Of a DNA stretch of 64,000 nt, positions 25,908 to 36,345 are shown piece after piece (position 1 is the first letter of the stretch; every line of letters begins with the position of its first letter). A model generated the notes under the pieces. It ran no database searches. It was not told where the DNA came from and saw only the letters and a list, made by a program, of their open reading frames with translations. This DNA comes from Ferroplasma acidarmanus Fer1 (lineage in GTDB: Archaea; Thermoplasmatota; Thermoplasmata; Thermoplasmatales; Thermoplasmataceae): positions 1,240,001-1,304,000 of the forward strand of contig NC_021592.1 of the NCBI RefSeq assembly GCF_000152265.2, written 5' to 3'. The position numbers and the translations under genes were made by a program.

Positions 25908-28613
25908 ATGTCCATGCAACAGGAAAATGTATTTGATATGCTTGATCCGGCACTAAAGGAAAGCCTGGCAAGAAACGGTATTTTAAATCCAACAGAAGCA
26001 CAGAAAATGGCAATTCCTGAGATATTGTCAGGAGAGAATACCCTTCTTATATCACCTACCGGATCCGGCAAAACAGAGGCAGCGCTGGTTCCACTGCTAA
26101 ATAAAATATATCTCGAAAAACCACAATCCATAGCCCTTCTTTACATAACTCCACTGAGGGCATTGAACCGTGATATGCTTTCAAGGGTATTTGATTACTG
26201 CAGAACCCTTGATATACGGGTGCAGGTAAGGCATAGTGATATATCCCAGGCAGAGAGAAATGAAATATCCAGAAACCCGGCACAGATACTTATCACAACA
26301 CCGGAATCATTGCAGTTGCTCATGATGGGCAAGAGGCTCCGTGAACACATAAAAAACATAAAGTATGTAATAGTTGACGAAGTCCACGAAATGGCTCAGA
26401 ATGAAAGGGGATCACAGTTTGCTATAGCCATGGAGCGGTTAAAGGTGCTTGCTGGAAATTTTCAGGTTATCGGACTCTCTGCCACTGCAAAGAATGAAGA
26501 TGAACTTTCACTTTTTATTTCCCCCTCGTCTCAGTGTAGAATATTAAAACCTGTGATAGACAAGAAAATGGATATAAAGGTTATTTTGCCTCCCCCCAGT
26601 AATGATGATATCGCTAACATTATGGCATGTGATAACCAGTATGCAGGGTCTATAGAGAAAATACATTCCATAGTGGAGGAAAATAAGGGCACTATTGTAT
26701 TTGTCAATAGAAGATACGTTGCTGAAGATATATCATTCAGGCTAAGATTATGGTTAAAAGACCCGGATATTGAAGTGCACCATGGATCACTGTCACGTGA
26801 AACCAGGGAAACAGCCGAGATGGATTTTAAGGAAAACCGGGTAAAGGCATTGATCTGCACATCATCCCTGGAGCTTGGAATAGATGTGGGTTCAGCGGAC
26901 ATGGTAGTCCAGTTCAATTCTCCCAGGCAGATAAATAAAATGGTACAGAGGATTGGCAGGGCAGGCCATTCTTTGCAGAAAGTTTCCCGTGGGATCGTAA
27001 TATGCAATGATGTTATAGAACTTGAAGAGGCAAAGGCTATAGTTGGCAATATTAAATTAGGGGAACTGGAAAATGTAATGATAAAGAAGAATTCCCTTTC
27101 AACTGTCGCAAACCAGATAATGCTCGAGCTTAATTACTCAAAAAAAGTAGATTATAATTACATGTACAGGATAATTACCGGGGCATATCCATTCAAGACA
27201 CTGAAATTTGAGGAATACTATGCAGTACTGGGACTTCTTTCAAGAACAAGGAAAATAATTATAGATGGCAATTTTATTATAAAGCGGTATCCAGTTCTTA
27301 AATACTTTATAGAAAATATATCCATGATAGCCGGTGAAAAAAATTACAGGGTAATTGACGTAATTAATAAAAAATTTATAGGAACCCTGGATGAAAAATA
27401 TGTTGTGAATGAAATCTCTCCAGGTTCGTATTTTGTCATTAAAGGTTCAACATGGAGGACAATAAGGATTGACGATGATAAAATATATGTTGAGCCCTTC
27501 AGCACGGCAGCCATTGCACCACACTGGACAGGTGAAGAGATACCGGTTCTCTATGAAGCCGCATCCAGGGTATCACAGGACAGGAAAGAAAAATATATTC
27601 CGGAATTCCTGAACGATCGTGGCAGGAAAGCCCTTGAAGAATGGTATAAAAATGACATGGCTACACTGGATAAAATCATAATAGAAGCCCATAACTCAGA
27701 AATTATTATACAGATCCTTCTGGGAAGCCTGGGCAACTTTACCCTGGCACAGATACTATCCGGGCTGCTAACATCAATCACAGGAGAAAGCGTGGAAATG
27801 GATTATTCACCATATCACATATATATGAGGGTTTCAAGGAACATTTCAGCAGAAGATGTAAAGAATTTAATTATGAATATAGATATAAACAACCTTGATG
27901 GCTATGTCAAATCATCTGCCCGGAGATCAAGGTTCTTCAACAATGTATTTTTATATGAAGCCAGAAAATTTGGCATCATAACGAATGAAGCGGACATAAC
28001 CAGGATCCGTTTTGAAAAAATAGTGGACTCATACTATAATACAGTTGTATACGAAGATTCCATAAGAAAGCTCATATTTGATTACATGGATATTAACGTT
28101 CTGCATGATTACCTTGAAAACCTTGATGATTCAAATTTTATACTCAAAAACAAAATCTCAGATTCTTCAAATATATTCCTGTCTCATTATTCTGAAAGGG
28201 TCATGCCACTCAAGCCTACAAAAACAATACTTGAATCAATTCGCAAGCGGCTTATGAATGAGGAAGTTATACTTTACTGCACATCCTGCGGTAATAAAAG
28301 AACCAGGAAAATAAAAGATATTACGGAAATAAGATGTCCTGTCTGCCATTCACGACTTGTAGCTTCAATCTCAAAATTTGATGAGGAGTCAATTTCAAAA
28401 AAAATAGATGAAAAAACCAGAAAAAGGATGATAAAAAATGCCCATCTGGTGAGAGAACACGGGATTACTGCTGTTATGGTGATGGCTGCCCGTGGTGTTG
28501 GCCCGGAGATCGCTTCCAGGATACTTGAAGTTTCATATCTTAACGAAGATGACCTTATAAGGCGGCTTCTCAATGCCGAAACAGATTTTGCAAAAAATCG
28601 CCAGTACTGGTAA
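25908..28613 (+). CDS. lhr: Lhr-family superfamily 2 helicase
   Basis: ATP-dependent DNA/RNA helicase of 901 residues. Walker A SPTGSGKTEAA (residues 49-59), DEVH box, SAT motif and the helicase C motifs (SSLELGIDVG, MVQRIGRAGHS) are clear, followed by the winged-helix and Lhr-core region. Near the C-terminus there is a zinc ribbon (CTSCG and CPVCH, about residues 785-812) and a last helical part with a helix-hairpin-helix look. The Lhr group acts in replication-coupled repair. It is a single leaderless gene. Confidence 0.93.
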   Translation: MSMQQENVFDMLDPALKESLARNGILNPTEAQKMAIPEILSGENTLLISPTGSGKTEAALVPLLNKIYLEKPQSIALLYITPLRALNRDMLSRVFDYCRTLDIRVQVRHSDISQAERNEISRNPAQILITTPESLQLLMMGKRLREHIKNIKYVIVDEVHEMAQNERGSQFAIAMERLKVLAGNFQVIGLSATAKNEDELSLFISPSSQCRILKPVIDKKMDIKVILPPPSNDDIANIMACDNQYAGSIEKIHSIVEENKGTIVFVNRRYVAEDISFRLRLWLKDPDIEVHHGSLSRETRETAEMDFKENRVKALICTSSLELGIDVGSADMVVQFNSPRQINKMVQRIGRAGHSLQKVSRGIVICNDVIELEEAKAIVGNIKLGELENVMIKKNSLSTVANQIMLELNYSKKVDYNYMYRIITGAYPFKTLKFEEYYAVLGLLSRTRKIIIDGNFIIKRYPVLKYFIENISMIAGEKNYRVIDVINKKFIGTLDEKYVVNEISPGSYFVIKGSTWRTIRIDDDKIYVEPFSTAAIAPHWTGEEIPVLYEAASRVSQDRKEKYIPEFLNDRGRKALEEWYKNDMATLDKIIIEAHNSEIIIQILLGSLGNFTLAQILSGLLTSITGESVEMDYSPYHIYMRVSRNISAEDVKNLIMNIDINNLDGYVKSSARRSRFFNNVFLYEARKFGIITNEADITRIRFEKIVDSYYNTVVYEDSIRKLIFDYMDINVLHDYLENLDDSNFILKNKISDSSNIFLSHYSERVMPLKPTKTILESIRKRLMNEEVILYCTSCGNKRTRKIKDITEIRCPVCHSRLVASISKFDEESISKKIDEKTRKRMIKNAHLVREHGITAVMVMAARGVGPEIASRILEVSYLNEDDLIRRLLNAETDFAKNRQYW

Positions 28614-28811
28614 TGGATGATTGTTGCCTGCATATATTTATTATAGCAAGAATAAAACAACCATATCAGGTGCATTTCAATCAATTCTAAGCTATGGTGA
28701 TGTTTGTTATAGGGTGTTAATAAAATGTTTTATCTATCATGCATCACAGTTCAAATCAAAAAATAAACATGTTTACAAATAGCTTTATAAAGAACTGTGG
28801 ATTTTACTTTT

Positions 28812-29702
28812 ATGGAAATTAATAAGCGAAGAATACAAAAAATGAGAGATTTAATTTCACAGAATTTAATGGAAAGCCTCCTGCCCTTTCCACTGGATAC
28901 AAAACTTTACTCTTCATGGGCTTCAGGACTCCCACATGATGGTGAAACCATAATATATACGTCATACATGTACCAGATTTCAGGCATACTTAAACGTTAT
29001 GAAGAACTGTTTCCAAAAATTTACCGTTTAAATCTGCCTAAACGATTAATGACCGCATCAAAGTTTTTGATAAAGCCAAACAGGGATGAACTTGACAGGT
29101 CTTTCAATATACTGAAAAATATAACCTCAATGCTAACGGCACATGGCTTAAATTTCGGATACCTATACGATGAAGAGCCATATTCCGGAGCCCTGTTGCT
29201 GGAATCTGGATTCATTAACGAATATAAAGAGTATGGAAAGAAACTATATAATTTCTTCAAGGAAAGAGGAGTAAAGCAGATTATAACTGTTGACCCGCAT
29301 ACAACAAATGCCTTAAAACGCTATAAAGATTTCATAGACTTTGACATTGATATAAAAAACTACCTGGAGCTGGTTAATTTTAAAGGATCCGGGAATTATG
29401 TAATACACGATTCCTGCCTCTATTCACGTGCTATGGGAATGTATGATAATATAAGGGCAAAAATTAAGGATTCTGGAATATCTGCAAGCGAAAACTATCT
29501 CATAACGGGAAAGGACATGGGAAGCTGTTGCGGCGGCCCACTTGCCCTTGTCTCAACTAAAGACAGCGAGGATATATCAAAATCACGTGCTGAGAAATTA
29601 TTATCTGTCAATGAAAACGTTCTTGTTATGTGCCCGCTATGTTACCAGAATCTATCTCCCTATGTAAATAATATAAAAGACATTGCAGAGGTGGTCTCAT
29701 GA
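28812..29702 (+). CDS. LutA/HdrB-like CCG-domain oxidoreductase subunit
   Basis: A 296-residue member of the cysteine-rich CCG-domain group that includes LutA and HdrB. The C-terminal CCG unit is intact (SCCGGP and MCPLCYQNL). In the N-terminal half the expected cysteines are absent, so only one CCG iron-sulfur site can form. The ATG at 28812 was preferred to a GTG 15 nt upstream since a TATA element (TTTATAAAG, 28784-28792) then lies at the leaderless distance. Its stop overlaps the start of the LutB-like gene (ATGA), so they form a complex or pathway unit. Confidence 0.82.
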   Translation: MEINKRRIQKMRDLISQNLMESLLPFPLDTKLYSSWASGLPHDGETIIYTSYMYQISGILKRYEELFPKIYRLNLPKRLMTASKFLIKPNRDELDRSFNILKNITSMLTAHGLNFGYLYDEEPYSGALLLESGFINEYKEYGKKLYNFFKERGVKQIITVDPHTTNALKRYKDFIDFDIDIKNYLELVNFKGSGNYVIHDSCLYSRAMGMYDNIRAKIKDSGISASENYLITGKDMGSCCGGPLALVSTKDSEDISKSRAEKLLSVNENVLVMCPLCYQNLSPYVNNIKDIAEVVS

Positions 29703-30835
29703 ATTATGAATGGGATGTTGCAGTAAATAAGGCAATTGTAAATAATGCACCAAGAGTACAGCAAATTCTCGATGATAATCCATACATAAAGGATGTTGCA
29801 TCAGAATTAAGGAAAACAAAAAACACTGTTCTCGATAATATCGAAACATATATATCAAAAACAGAGGAAAGTGTGAAACGCACAGGCGGGCATTTCCATT
29901 ATGCAAAGGATGGCGAGCAGGCCATGGACATTGTCCGGGAAATTTTAGGAGAGAAATCAAAAATCGTTCTTTCAAAATCCAATGTACTTTATGAGATAAA
30001 ATTAAGGGAAGAACTTGAAAAGGAAGGAAAGGATATCTGGGAAACTGACATGGGTGAATACCTTGTCCAGATTAACAACGATATGCCTTCACATCTTGTG
30101 GCACCTGCAATCCATCTTACAAAGGATAAAATAGGTAAATTGCTGCATGAAAATCTTGACAGCGCAATAAATGAAAATACATCTCCGGAGGAAATGGTCA
30201 GTATAGTAAGAAAATTCCTGATGGAAAAATATCTCGGCGCTGAAGTGGGGATTACAGGTGCCAATGCTATTGCCGCAGATACCGGTTCTGTCCTGCTCAT
30301 AGAGAACGAAGGCAACATTAGAATGGATACTGTGCTTCCACAGGTACATATAGCTATAACCGGAATTGATAAAATAGTCCCAACATTGAAGGATGCGTTT
30401 AATGAAGTGATAGTACAGGCATCCTATGCAGGGTTTTATCCGCCGGCATACATCAACGTTACTTCCGGCCCCAGTGCTACCGGTGATATAGAACTGAAAC
30501 ACGTATCGCCTGCGACCGGGCCTAAAGAATTCCATTTAATCGTCCTTGATAATGGGAGGAAGGAGGCTATAGACTCTGATATAAGAGAATCACTCCTGTG
30601 CATAAGATGTGGCAGGTGCTACTTTTCATGTCCTTCATACAAGCTTTATGGAAAGGACTTCGGGGATAGCCCATATACAGGGCCTACAGGGATTATGTGG
30701 TCGGCAATAACAATGAAAAAATATGACAAATCTATGTTATGCATGCATTCCGGAGGCTGCCACGAAGTATGCCCTATGGATATAAATATCCCGCAGGTCA
30801 TCGAAAAAATTAAATTCAGGTATATGGAATCCTGA
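29699..30835 (+). CDS. LutB-like LUD-domain iron-sulfur protein
   Basis: A 378-residue protein with an N-terminal LUD domain (about residues 50-295, including KSNVLYEIKLREELE and GITGANAIAADTGS) and a C-terminal 2[4Fe-4S] ferredoxin-like domain (CIRCGRCYFSCPSY near residue 300 and CMHSGGCHEVCPMD near 350). LutAB-type pairs oxidise L-lactate or feed electrons from hydroxy acids to the respiratory chain. There is no LutC here. Translationally coupled to the CCG-domain gene upstream. Confidence 0.88.
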   Translation: MNYEWDVAVNKAIVNNAPRVQQILDDNPYIKDVASELRKTKNTVLDNIETYISKTEESVKRTGGHFHYAKDGEQAMDIVREILGEKSKIVLSKSNVLYEIKLREELEKEGKDIWETDMGEYLVQINNDMPSHLVAPAIHLTKDKIGKLLHENLDSAINENTSPEEMVSIVRKFLMEKYLGAEVGITGANAIAADTGSVLLIENEGNIRMDTVLPQVHIAITGIDKIVPTLKDAFNEVIVQASYAGFYPPAYINVTSGPSATGDIELKHVSPATGPKEFHLIVLDNGRKEAIDSDIRESLLCIRCGRCYFSCPSYKLYGKDFGDSPYTGPTGIMWSAITMKKYDKSMLCMHSGGCHEVCPMDINIPQVIEKIKFRYMES

Positions 30836-30882
30836 ATAATTTTTGCCGGCAAATAATAAATGCAATTTTGCAATATATCCGC

Positions 30883-32133
30883 ATGATAAATCATGAACTG
30901 GAATACCGGTATAAATCTGATGCACATTTTGTTTACCCGGATTATGATGGATATAATTTCTCAAACATAAATAGTACAATATTATCATTATTCAACATAA
31001 AGCACGAAGGAAAAAACCTTGATAAGAAGCTGTACAGCAATATATGCGGTACAAAAAAGGTGGTATTTATCTACATCGATGGCCTGGGTTATGATAGCTG
31101 GATCAACTATCTGGGAAAATACAGAGCATTCAAGGAAATAAATGAATCAGGTATTGTGTCACCAATTACCTCCCTATTTCCTTCTACCACCGCTGCTGCG
31201 AGCAACACAATAAATACCGGGCTTACCCCTGCAGAACACGGTTTATTTGAATGGCGCCTGTATATTGACCGGTATGATATGGTTATGAAAAGCCTGCCAT
31301 TTATACCTGTGTATAAGCAGGACAGGGAGAAATTCATTGAAGCAAACCCTGATCCATCTGTTCTCTTCCACGGAAAAACATTTTATGAAACACTGAAAGA
31401 AAACGGTATAAAGCCATATGTTGTTTCACGATCAGAATTATTAAAGAGCAGCTATAGCCGGATAATGTATTCCGGTGCGAAGGAGAAAAAAAGGTACGAT
31501 TTTCTTTTTGAAGGCTTTCTCATATTGAAAAAATTGCTGGAAAAGATAAAAGACAACTCATATGTATTCTTTTATATAGAAGAGCCTGACAAAATGGAGC
31601 ATAGATACGGTCCGGGAAGTCCAGAGCATCTGGAATCACTCCATTATATAGCCGGCTTATTTAATACCCTGTTTGAGAGCCTATCCGGGCAGGATATTTC
31701 AATAATAATTTCATCCGACCACGGATTTACACCGGTCAATAATAAAATATATGTTTCAGGTGTAGAAAACTTAATGCCCATAAAGAATGGAAAAAGAATG
31801 CCGGAAACTTGGAGCCCACGGGATATGGCAATGTATAGCGATAATCCGGAAAAACTTAAATTATTTCTTGAACACCAGCTAGATGGAAAAGCAGATGTGA
31901 TAACAAAACAAGAACTCCTGACATCCGGTATACTGGGCAGCAGGAATGTTGATGAAAAATATGCATCCAGAATAGGTGATGTTATAGTGCTTCCATATTC
32001 CGGGAATACTGTATGGTATAAATATTATGAAGACGATATAATAAAAGATCGTGGGATGCATGGAGGGCTAAGCAGGGAAGAAATGATTATACCATTAGCA
32101 ACAATAAATTTAAAAGATATAAAAAATTATTAG
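30883..32133 (+). CDS. Alkaline phosphatase-superfamily phosphodiesterase
   Basis: A 416-residue cytoplasmic enzyme of the type I phosphodiesterase/nucleotide pyrophosphatase branch. The metal and nucleophile motifs are in order: IYIDGLGYDSW, the nucleophile region FPSTTAAASNT, EEPDKMEHRYG, SSDHGFTPV and MHGGLSREE. The substrate cannot be named from sequence. The ATG at 30883 was preferred to an upstream TTG because it is the first standard codon and an AT-rich TATA element lies about 26 nt before it. It abuts the convergent aminopeptidase gene. Confidence 0.85.
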   Translation: MINHELEYRYKSDAHFVYPDYDGYNFSNINSTILSLFNIKHEGKNLDKKLYSNICGTKKVVFIYIDGLGYDSWINYLGKYRAFKEINESGIVSPITSLFPSTTAAASNTINTGLTPAEHGLFEWRLYIDRYDMVMKSLPFIPVYKQDREKFIEANPDPSVLFHGKTFYETLKENGIKPYVVSRSELLKSSYSRIMYSGAKEKKRYDFLFEGFLILKKLLEKIKDNSYVFFYIEEPDKMEHRYGPGSPEHLESLHYIAGLFNTLFESLSGQDISIIISSDHGFTPVNNKIYVSGVENLMPIKNGKRMPETWSPRDMAMYSDNPEKLKLFLEHQLDGKADVITKQELLTSGILGSRNVDEKYASRIGDVIVLPYSGNTVWYKYYEDDIIKDRGMHGGLSREEMIIPLATINLKDIKNY

Positions 32134-32134
32134 T

Positions 32135-34498
32135 TTATTTTGTGTTTTTGATTAAATTTTCATAGACTTCAAGGAATTCAAGCCCTTTGTTTATTCCACC
32201 AAATAATTCGTCCCTCTTTATGCTCTCCGCGTTCTTCCTCATCTTTTCCGGTTCTTTTACACCGGCATTTCCGATCATGGACTGGACGCACCTGTTGATT
32301 CTCAGGGGGCTAAGCTCAAATTTGTACAACATGTCTACTATATCCTTGAGATTGTCTATTATAAACTGCCTGGATGGGGTATTTGAAGCCATTGCAACAA
32401 AGAACGAATCCATATCCTGCTTCTTTGCTTTTCCGGATTTGACGAATTCCATGATTGCACTGTGATTTTTATCGCCCTCAAGTGCACCAGATGCAGTTAT
32501 AGCTTTTGTTTTGTCCTCATCATTTTTCGTGTTTGTTATAATATCCGCAAAGTAGCTGAAATCCTGGTTTATCTTTGCCTCAGCAACCAGATATGCCAGC
32601 CTGAAATCAGGGTCAACATTTTCGTAGCTGCTGTATTTTTTTAATAAAGATTTGCAGAAATCATTATTTATATAGGCAAGCTTTGTGTAAAGCCCGGAAA
32701 GGGTAATTTTGAAATTAAAATCATCCTTCCTGTTTGCCTCTACGTACTCCATTTTGTCCTTTATATAGAAATTCGCCAGGTCCTTGAAATAGTTATTGTC
32801 TGTTATTGTATAAAGGTTGAAAAGTTCCTTTGATATCTCATCTATTACTATGTTCTCATTGATTCCATAGAGCTTTTCCAGCCTTCTGACATATGTTGTC
32901 ATATTTATTTTTCCTGAAAGCAAAAAGGCATAAAGGTCATTTGCAAGCCCCCATTTCTCCTCTGCTGTAATCTGGGAAAGATTTCTCGATATGTTTTCAA
33001 ACATGGAATCGTCGTATAAAACCCTGTAAAATCCATTATGGTTGAAATTAAGGGATAATATATCGCCATCTACCTTCATTTCATTTCCTTCCATCAATAA
33101 CTTTTCTTCGCTGGAGAACCTGTTTATAAATAACGGTATTTTCCATGTTGAATTTTTATCGCCTTCAAGGAAATAGAATTGTTTCTGGGATATTTTGAGT
33201 GAATCCCCATCCTTTGCAGTTTCAAGGTACGGATACCCTTTCTGGGAAATCCACTGTTCCATAATGGTTGATATGCCCATGCCTGATTCCTTTTCTATGG
33301 CATTCCACAGGTCAGATCCTGATGCATTGCTGTATGAGAATTCTTTTAAATAGTTTCTCATAGCTTTCATAAACACATCTTTGCCAACATATGCTTCTAT
33401 CATTCTCAGGACATTTGACCCTTTGCCATATCTTATTTCATAGGATAATTGTGATATGCTCCTTGGATCGGTAACATCAGCATTTATTGGATGGGAATTT
33501 TTCAGCGCATCCATGGTATAAGCCCCATCTGTCTGGTCCAGAAGAAAATCTCCGAAGAATTTCCAATCGGGATTTGTGCTGTCTACAGTCTTGAAAGCAA
33601 AGAACGTAGCAAAGCTCTCATTAAGCCAGAGGTCGTTCCACCACTTCATTGTTACAAGGTCTCCGAACCACATATGCACAAGTTCATGTGTTATAACTTC
33701 CGCAGTCCTTTTGTAGCTTCTGCTAGTTGTTGATTTATCTATGTTTAATAGAATTTCCCTGAATGTTATAGCTCCCCAGTTTTCCATTGCACCTGCGGCA
33801 AATTCCGGTACCGATATAAGGTTCAACTTTGGAAGCATGTAATCTATTCCTGTGTAGTTTTCAAGATACTCAAGGGACTTTTTGGCACACTCAATAGGAT
33901 ACCTTGACTCTGTTAAATGTCCTTTCATTGCTGTTAAAGCCAATCTTTTTCCCCTGTATTTATCCTCCATCTCATCGAAGTGGCCCACGCCCAGATAAAC
34001 GAGATATGTAGCCATTACCGGTGTTTGTTCGAACTGCACAACCTTTTTGTTGTTTTCAAGTGTTTCGAACTTTACCGGCATATTTGATATTGCCTGGAGG
34101 TCTTTGTCTATTGCCATTGTGATATCAAAGGTTGCCTTATAATTTGGATTGTCTATGCATGGAAATGCCCTTCTGGCATCGGATTCTTCGAACTGGGTTG
34201 ACAGTATATACTCTTTTTCAGTGCCTGCAACATAAAATCCTTTCAAACCTCTGTCATTATCAGATGAAAACTGCACTTCTGCAACTATATCTCCGCCATT
34301 GGTGGGGAATGTAACTCCATCTTCTCCTGCTTCAAATTTAACATCCGCGCCATTAACTTTTATTTTATGTATATCTATTTTATTTAAATCCAGTGTAATT
34401 TTTTTCTCTGCATCTGTAATTTTTATTTTCTCAATACCACTATACTTCTTTCCGGAAAAATCAACATCCAGTTTTATGTTATAATTAACAACTCTCAT
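32135..34498 (-). CDS. Tricorn-interacting M1 aminopeptidase (F2/F3)
   Basis: Zinc aminopeptidase of 787 residues, the size of the Thermoplasma tricorn factors F2 and F3, which trim peptides released by proteasome and tricorn to free amino acids. GAMENWG and the zinc site HELVHMWFGD with the downstream Glu (NESFATF) are present, followed by the long C-terminal helical domain. It is cytoplasmic, with no signal peptide. F2 and F3 cannot be told apart by eye. Free amino acids from it would feed enzymes such as the IorAB pair. Confidence 0.92.
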   Translation of the reverse strand: MRVVNYNIKLDVDFSGKKYSGIEKIKITDAEKKITLDLNKIDIHKIKVNGADVKFEAGEDGVTFPTNGGDIVAEVQFSSDNDRGLKGFYVAGTEKEYILSTQFEESDARRAFPCIDNPNYKATFDITMAIDKDLQAISNMPVKFETLENNKKVVQFEQTPVMATYLVYLGVGHFDEMEDKYRGKRLALTAMKGHLTESRYPIECAKKSLEYLENYTGIDYMLPKLNLISVPEFAAGAMENWGAITFREILLNIDKSTTSRSYKRTAEVITHELVHMWFGDLVTMKWWNDLWLNESFATFFAFKTVDSTNPDWKFFGDFLLDQTDGAYTMDALKNSHPINADVTDPRSISQLSYEIRYGKGSNVLRMIEAYVGKDVFMKAMRNYLKEFSYSNASGSDLWNAIEKESGMGISTIMEQWISQKGYPYLETAKDGDSLKISQKQFYFLEGDKNSTWKIPLFINRFSSEEKLLMEGNEMKVDGDILSLNFNHNGFYRVLYDDSMFENISRNLSQITAEEKWGLANDLYAFLLSGKINMTTYVRRLEKLYGINENIVIDEISKELFNLYTITDNNYFKDLANFYIKDKMEYVEANRKDDFNFKITLSGLYTKLAYINNDFCKSLLKKYSSYENVDPDFRLAYLVAEAKINQDFSYFADIITNTKNDEDKTKAITASGALEGDKNHSAIMEFVKSGKAKKQDMDSFFVAMASNTPSRQFIIDNLKDIVDMLYKFELSPLRINRCVQSMIGNAGVKEPEKMRKNAESIKRDELFGGINKGLEFLEVYENLIKNTK

Positions 34499-34572
34499 AC
34501 TACTTTATATGCTAAGGTTTAATAAATTTTTTTAGCCGAACATTCTAAATAATAAAAATTGATTACTGAATA

Positions 34573-34998
34573 ATGGATGAAAAATATAGCTTTGCCTATC
34601 TGGGCATAACAGCCATCATGGCTTTACTGTTCATACAGTTTATACTTGGAATGTATGTCAACCTGTACGTTTCATTCCCGCCTTTAAATAATGTGGCGCA
34701 CCTCGCTGGAAAGAGCTTTCCATCCAATTATATAGTGGTAATGGTACATATGATGTTCGGGTTCCTTATACTTATAGTTGCCTTTATACTCCTGCTGTTA
34801 AGTGTTAAAATAAGGAATTCAAAACTTGTTTTATCCAGCGCAATTTCCTTAGTATTTGTAATAGTAGCTGGTATATCCGGTTTACTATTCCTGTTCAACG
34901 AAGCGAATTTATATTCACTGATTATGGCTGTTTCATTTATAATAATAGTATTATCAGAATTTTATTATCTTTATGTGATAAAAGTCTCAAAAAATTAA
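34573..34998 (+). CDS. Four-helix membrane protein of unknown function
   Basis: A 141-residue protein with four hydrophobic helices (about residues 8-30, 53-77, 84-105 and 112-136). Histidines in the loop before helix 2 and within it (NVAHLAG, VMVHMMFG) could bind haem, as in small cytochrome b-like proteins, but this is speculative. It is convergent with the following gene, overlapping it by 4 nt. No family recognised. Confidence 0.7.
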   Translation: MDEKYSFAYLGITAIMALLFIQFILGMYVNLYVSFPPLNNVAHLAGKSFPSNYIVVMVHMMFGFLILIVAFILLLLSVKIRNSKLVLSSAISLVFVIVAGISGLLFLFNEANLYSLIMAVSFIIIVLSEFYYLYVIKVSKN

Positions 34999-35459
34999 TT
35001 TTTTAAAAGATCTGAAGACCTTTTATATAATATGTCACGCATCAAAAGGAAAGCACGGAAATTTTCTGCATTAAACCGCCCGGAAAAACCCTCTTTTCTG
35101 GATACAAGCCTGTAATAATACATTACTTCTATTGTTTTTCTGCATGCCCTGAACGCAACGTGGGCTGCCCGGTTTTCAGATGACAATATCTTATAATCAT
35201 TTGCCCATCCCCTTTCGCCTTCCATTTTTTCAAGAAAACTGAAATCAGCTGCTTTTTCACCTGTTATTATATAATTTTCAAGTGATTTTATAAATTCAAC
35301 CATTTTTTTATATTCTTCCATACGTGGTTCATCAACCTTCATTAGCCTGTTCAGCAACTCGGCAAGGTCATATTCTTTCATAAAATACATCTGTATACCT
35401 GAATCGTAGTCTTCTTCATTCCTGCTTACCATGCACTGAAATTTAGGAAATTCTATCAT
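34995..35459 (-). CDS. Unrecognised 154-residue soluble protein
   Basis: No family recognised. The protein is rich in charged residues and predicted to be mostly helical, with a Tyr/Arg-rich C-terminal half (EVMYYYRLVSRKEGFSGRF) and no signal peptide. It lies between a small membrane protein (convergent) and lipB, with which it could share neither promoter nor operon because of the 75-bp gap. Confidence 0.6.
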   Translation of the reverse strand: MIEFPKFQCMVSRNEEDYDSGIQMYFMKEYDLAELLNRLMKVDEPRMEEYKKMVEFIKSLENYIITGEKAADFSFLEKMEGERGWANDYKILSSENRAAHVAFRACRKTIEVMYYYRLVSRKEGFSGRFNAENFRAFLLMRDILYKRSSDLLKN

Positions 35460-35534
35460 AATTTATTATGAAGGCGATCAATATATATTTTGCTCAAAAT
35501 GATAAAATATAAATTTCATTATGCTACGATTATT

Positions 35535-36209
35535 CTAGTCTGTAGCCGCCTCTTCTATAGATGTATAGCGTTCACAATTTTCCATTCCAAAATTCTTTTT
35601 TGTTATATCTATAAATTTTTTCTTTACCGAGTTGAAATCATTTTTTATTCCGGAAATATCATCCATTGAAGTCATAATATCCGGGGAGAAATTGCAGGGG
35701 TTTATTGCATTGAATTTTTTCAGGTCAGTAGATATATTCAGCCCCATTCCATGCATCGTTGTAAACCTGTCTATCCCAATGCCTATGGAACAGATTTTTT
35801 TATCGCCTACCCATACACCGGTTTTTTCATTCAACATGGGTTTTCCCTCTATACCATAAGCGTCCAGCAGGCTTATAACAGAGTCCTGTATCATTTTAAT
35901 TAGACCCAGGGCGTTAATATTCCTTCTTTTCATGTTAACTATATAATATGTCACAAGCTGTCCGGGGCCATGATATGTCATATATCCTCCCCTGTTAACC
36001 TTTATCGCGTTGGAGAGGTCCCCACTGTAATGGGACCCTGCAGTGTACACATCCGGGTGCTGGAGGAAGATAAAAACATCACCGCTTATCCCTTCATTAA
36101 CCAGTGCATGCATTTTTTTCTGGAAATTCAAGGCCTCAATATAACCAACAATTCCCGGGTCGTATATTCTTTCTACTGGCTTCTTTTCCTCCATTACACT
36201 CGAATTCAT
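35535..36209 (-). CDS. lipB: Lipoyl(octanoyl) transferase LipB
   Basis: Transfers octanoate (or lipoate) from acyl carrier protein to lipoyl domains of 2-oxoacid dehydrogenases or GcvH. The 224-residue protein keeps the LipB motifs RGGYMTYHGPGQLVTY, the catalytic lysine in KICSIGIGI, HGMGLNIS and the catalytic cysteine in INPCNF. LipB rather than LplA is uncommon in archaea. No LipA, lipoyl-domain or dehydrogenase gene is adjacent in this window. Confidence 0.9.
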   Translation of the reverse strand: MNSSVMEEKKPVERIYDPGIVGYIEALNFQKKMHALVNEGISGDVFIFLQHPDVYTAGSHYSGDLSNAIKVNRGGYMTYHGPGQLVTYYIVNMKRRNINALGLIKMIQDSVISLLDAYGIEGKPMLNEKTGVWVGDKKICSIGIGIDRFTTMHGMGLNISTDLKKFNAINPCNFSPDIMTSMDDISGIKNDFNSVKKKFIDITKKNFGMENCERYTSIEEAATD

Positions 36210-36345
36210 TCTTTAAAGTTATACATTTCTATGTTTTCAATCCGGCAAATATCTGAAAAACAGTAAAAAATTGTGCAATTTCAGGGTATATAAAAGTATA
36301 GCAAAAGAATTTAAATCACTGTGTATTAGTTATATGGTGAAACAA

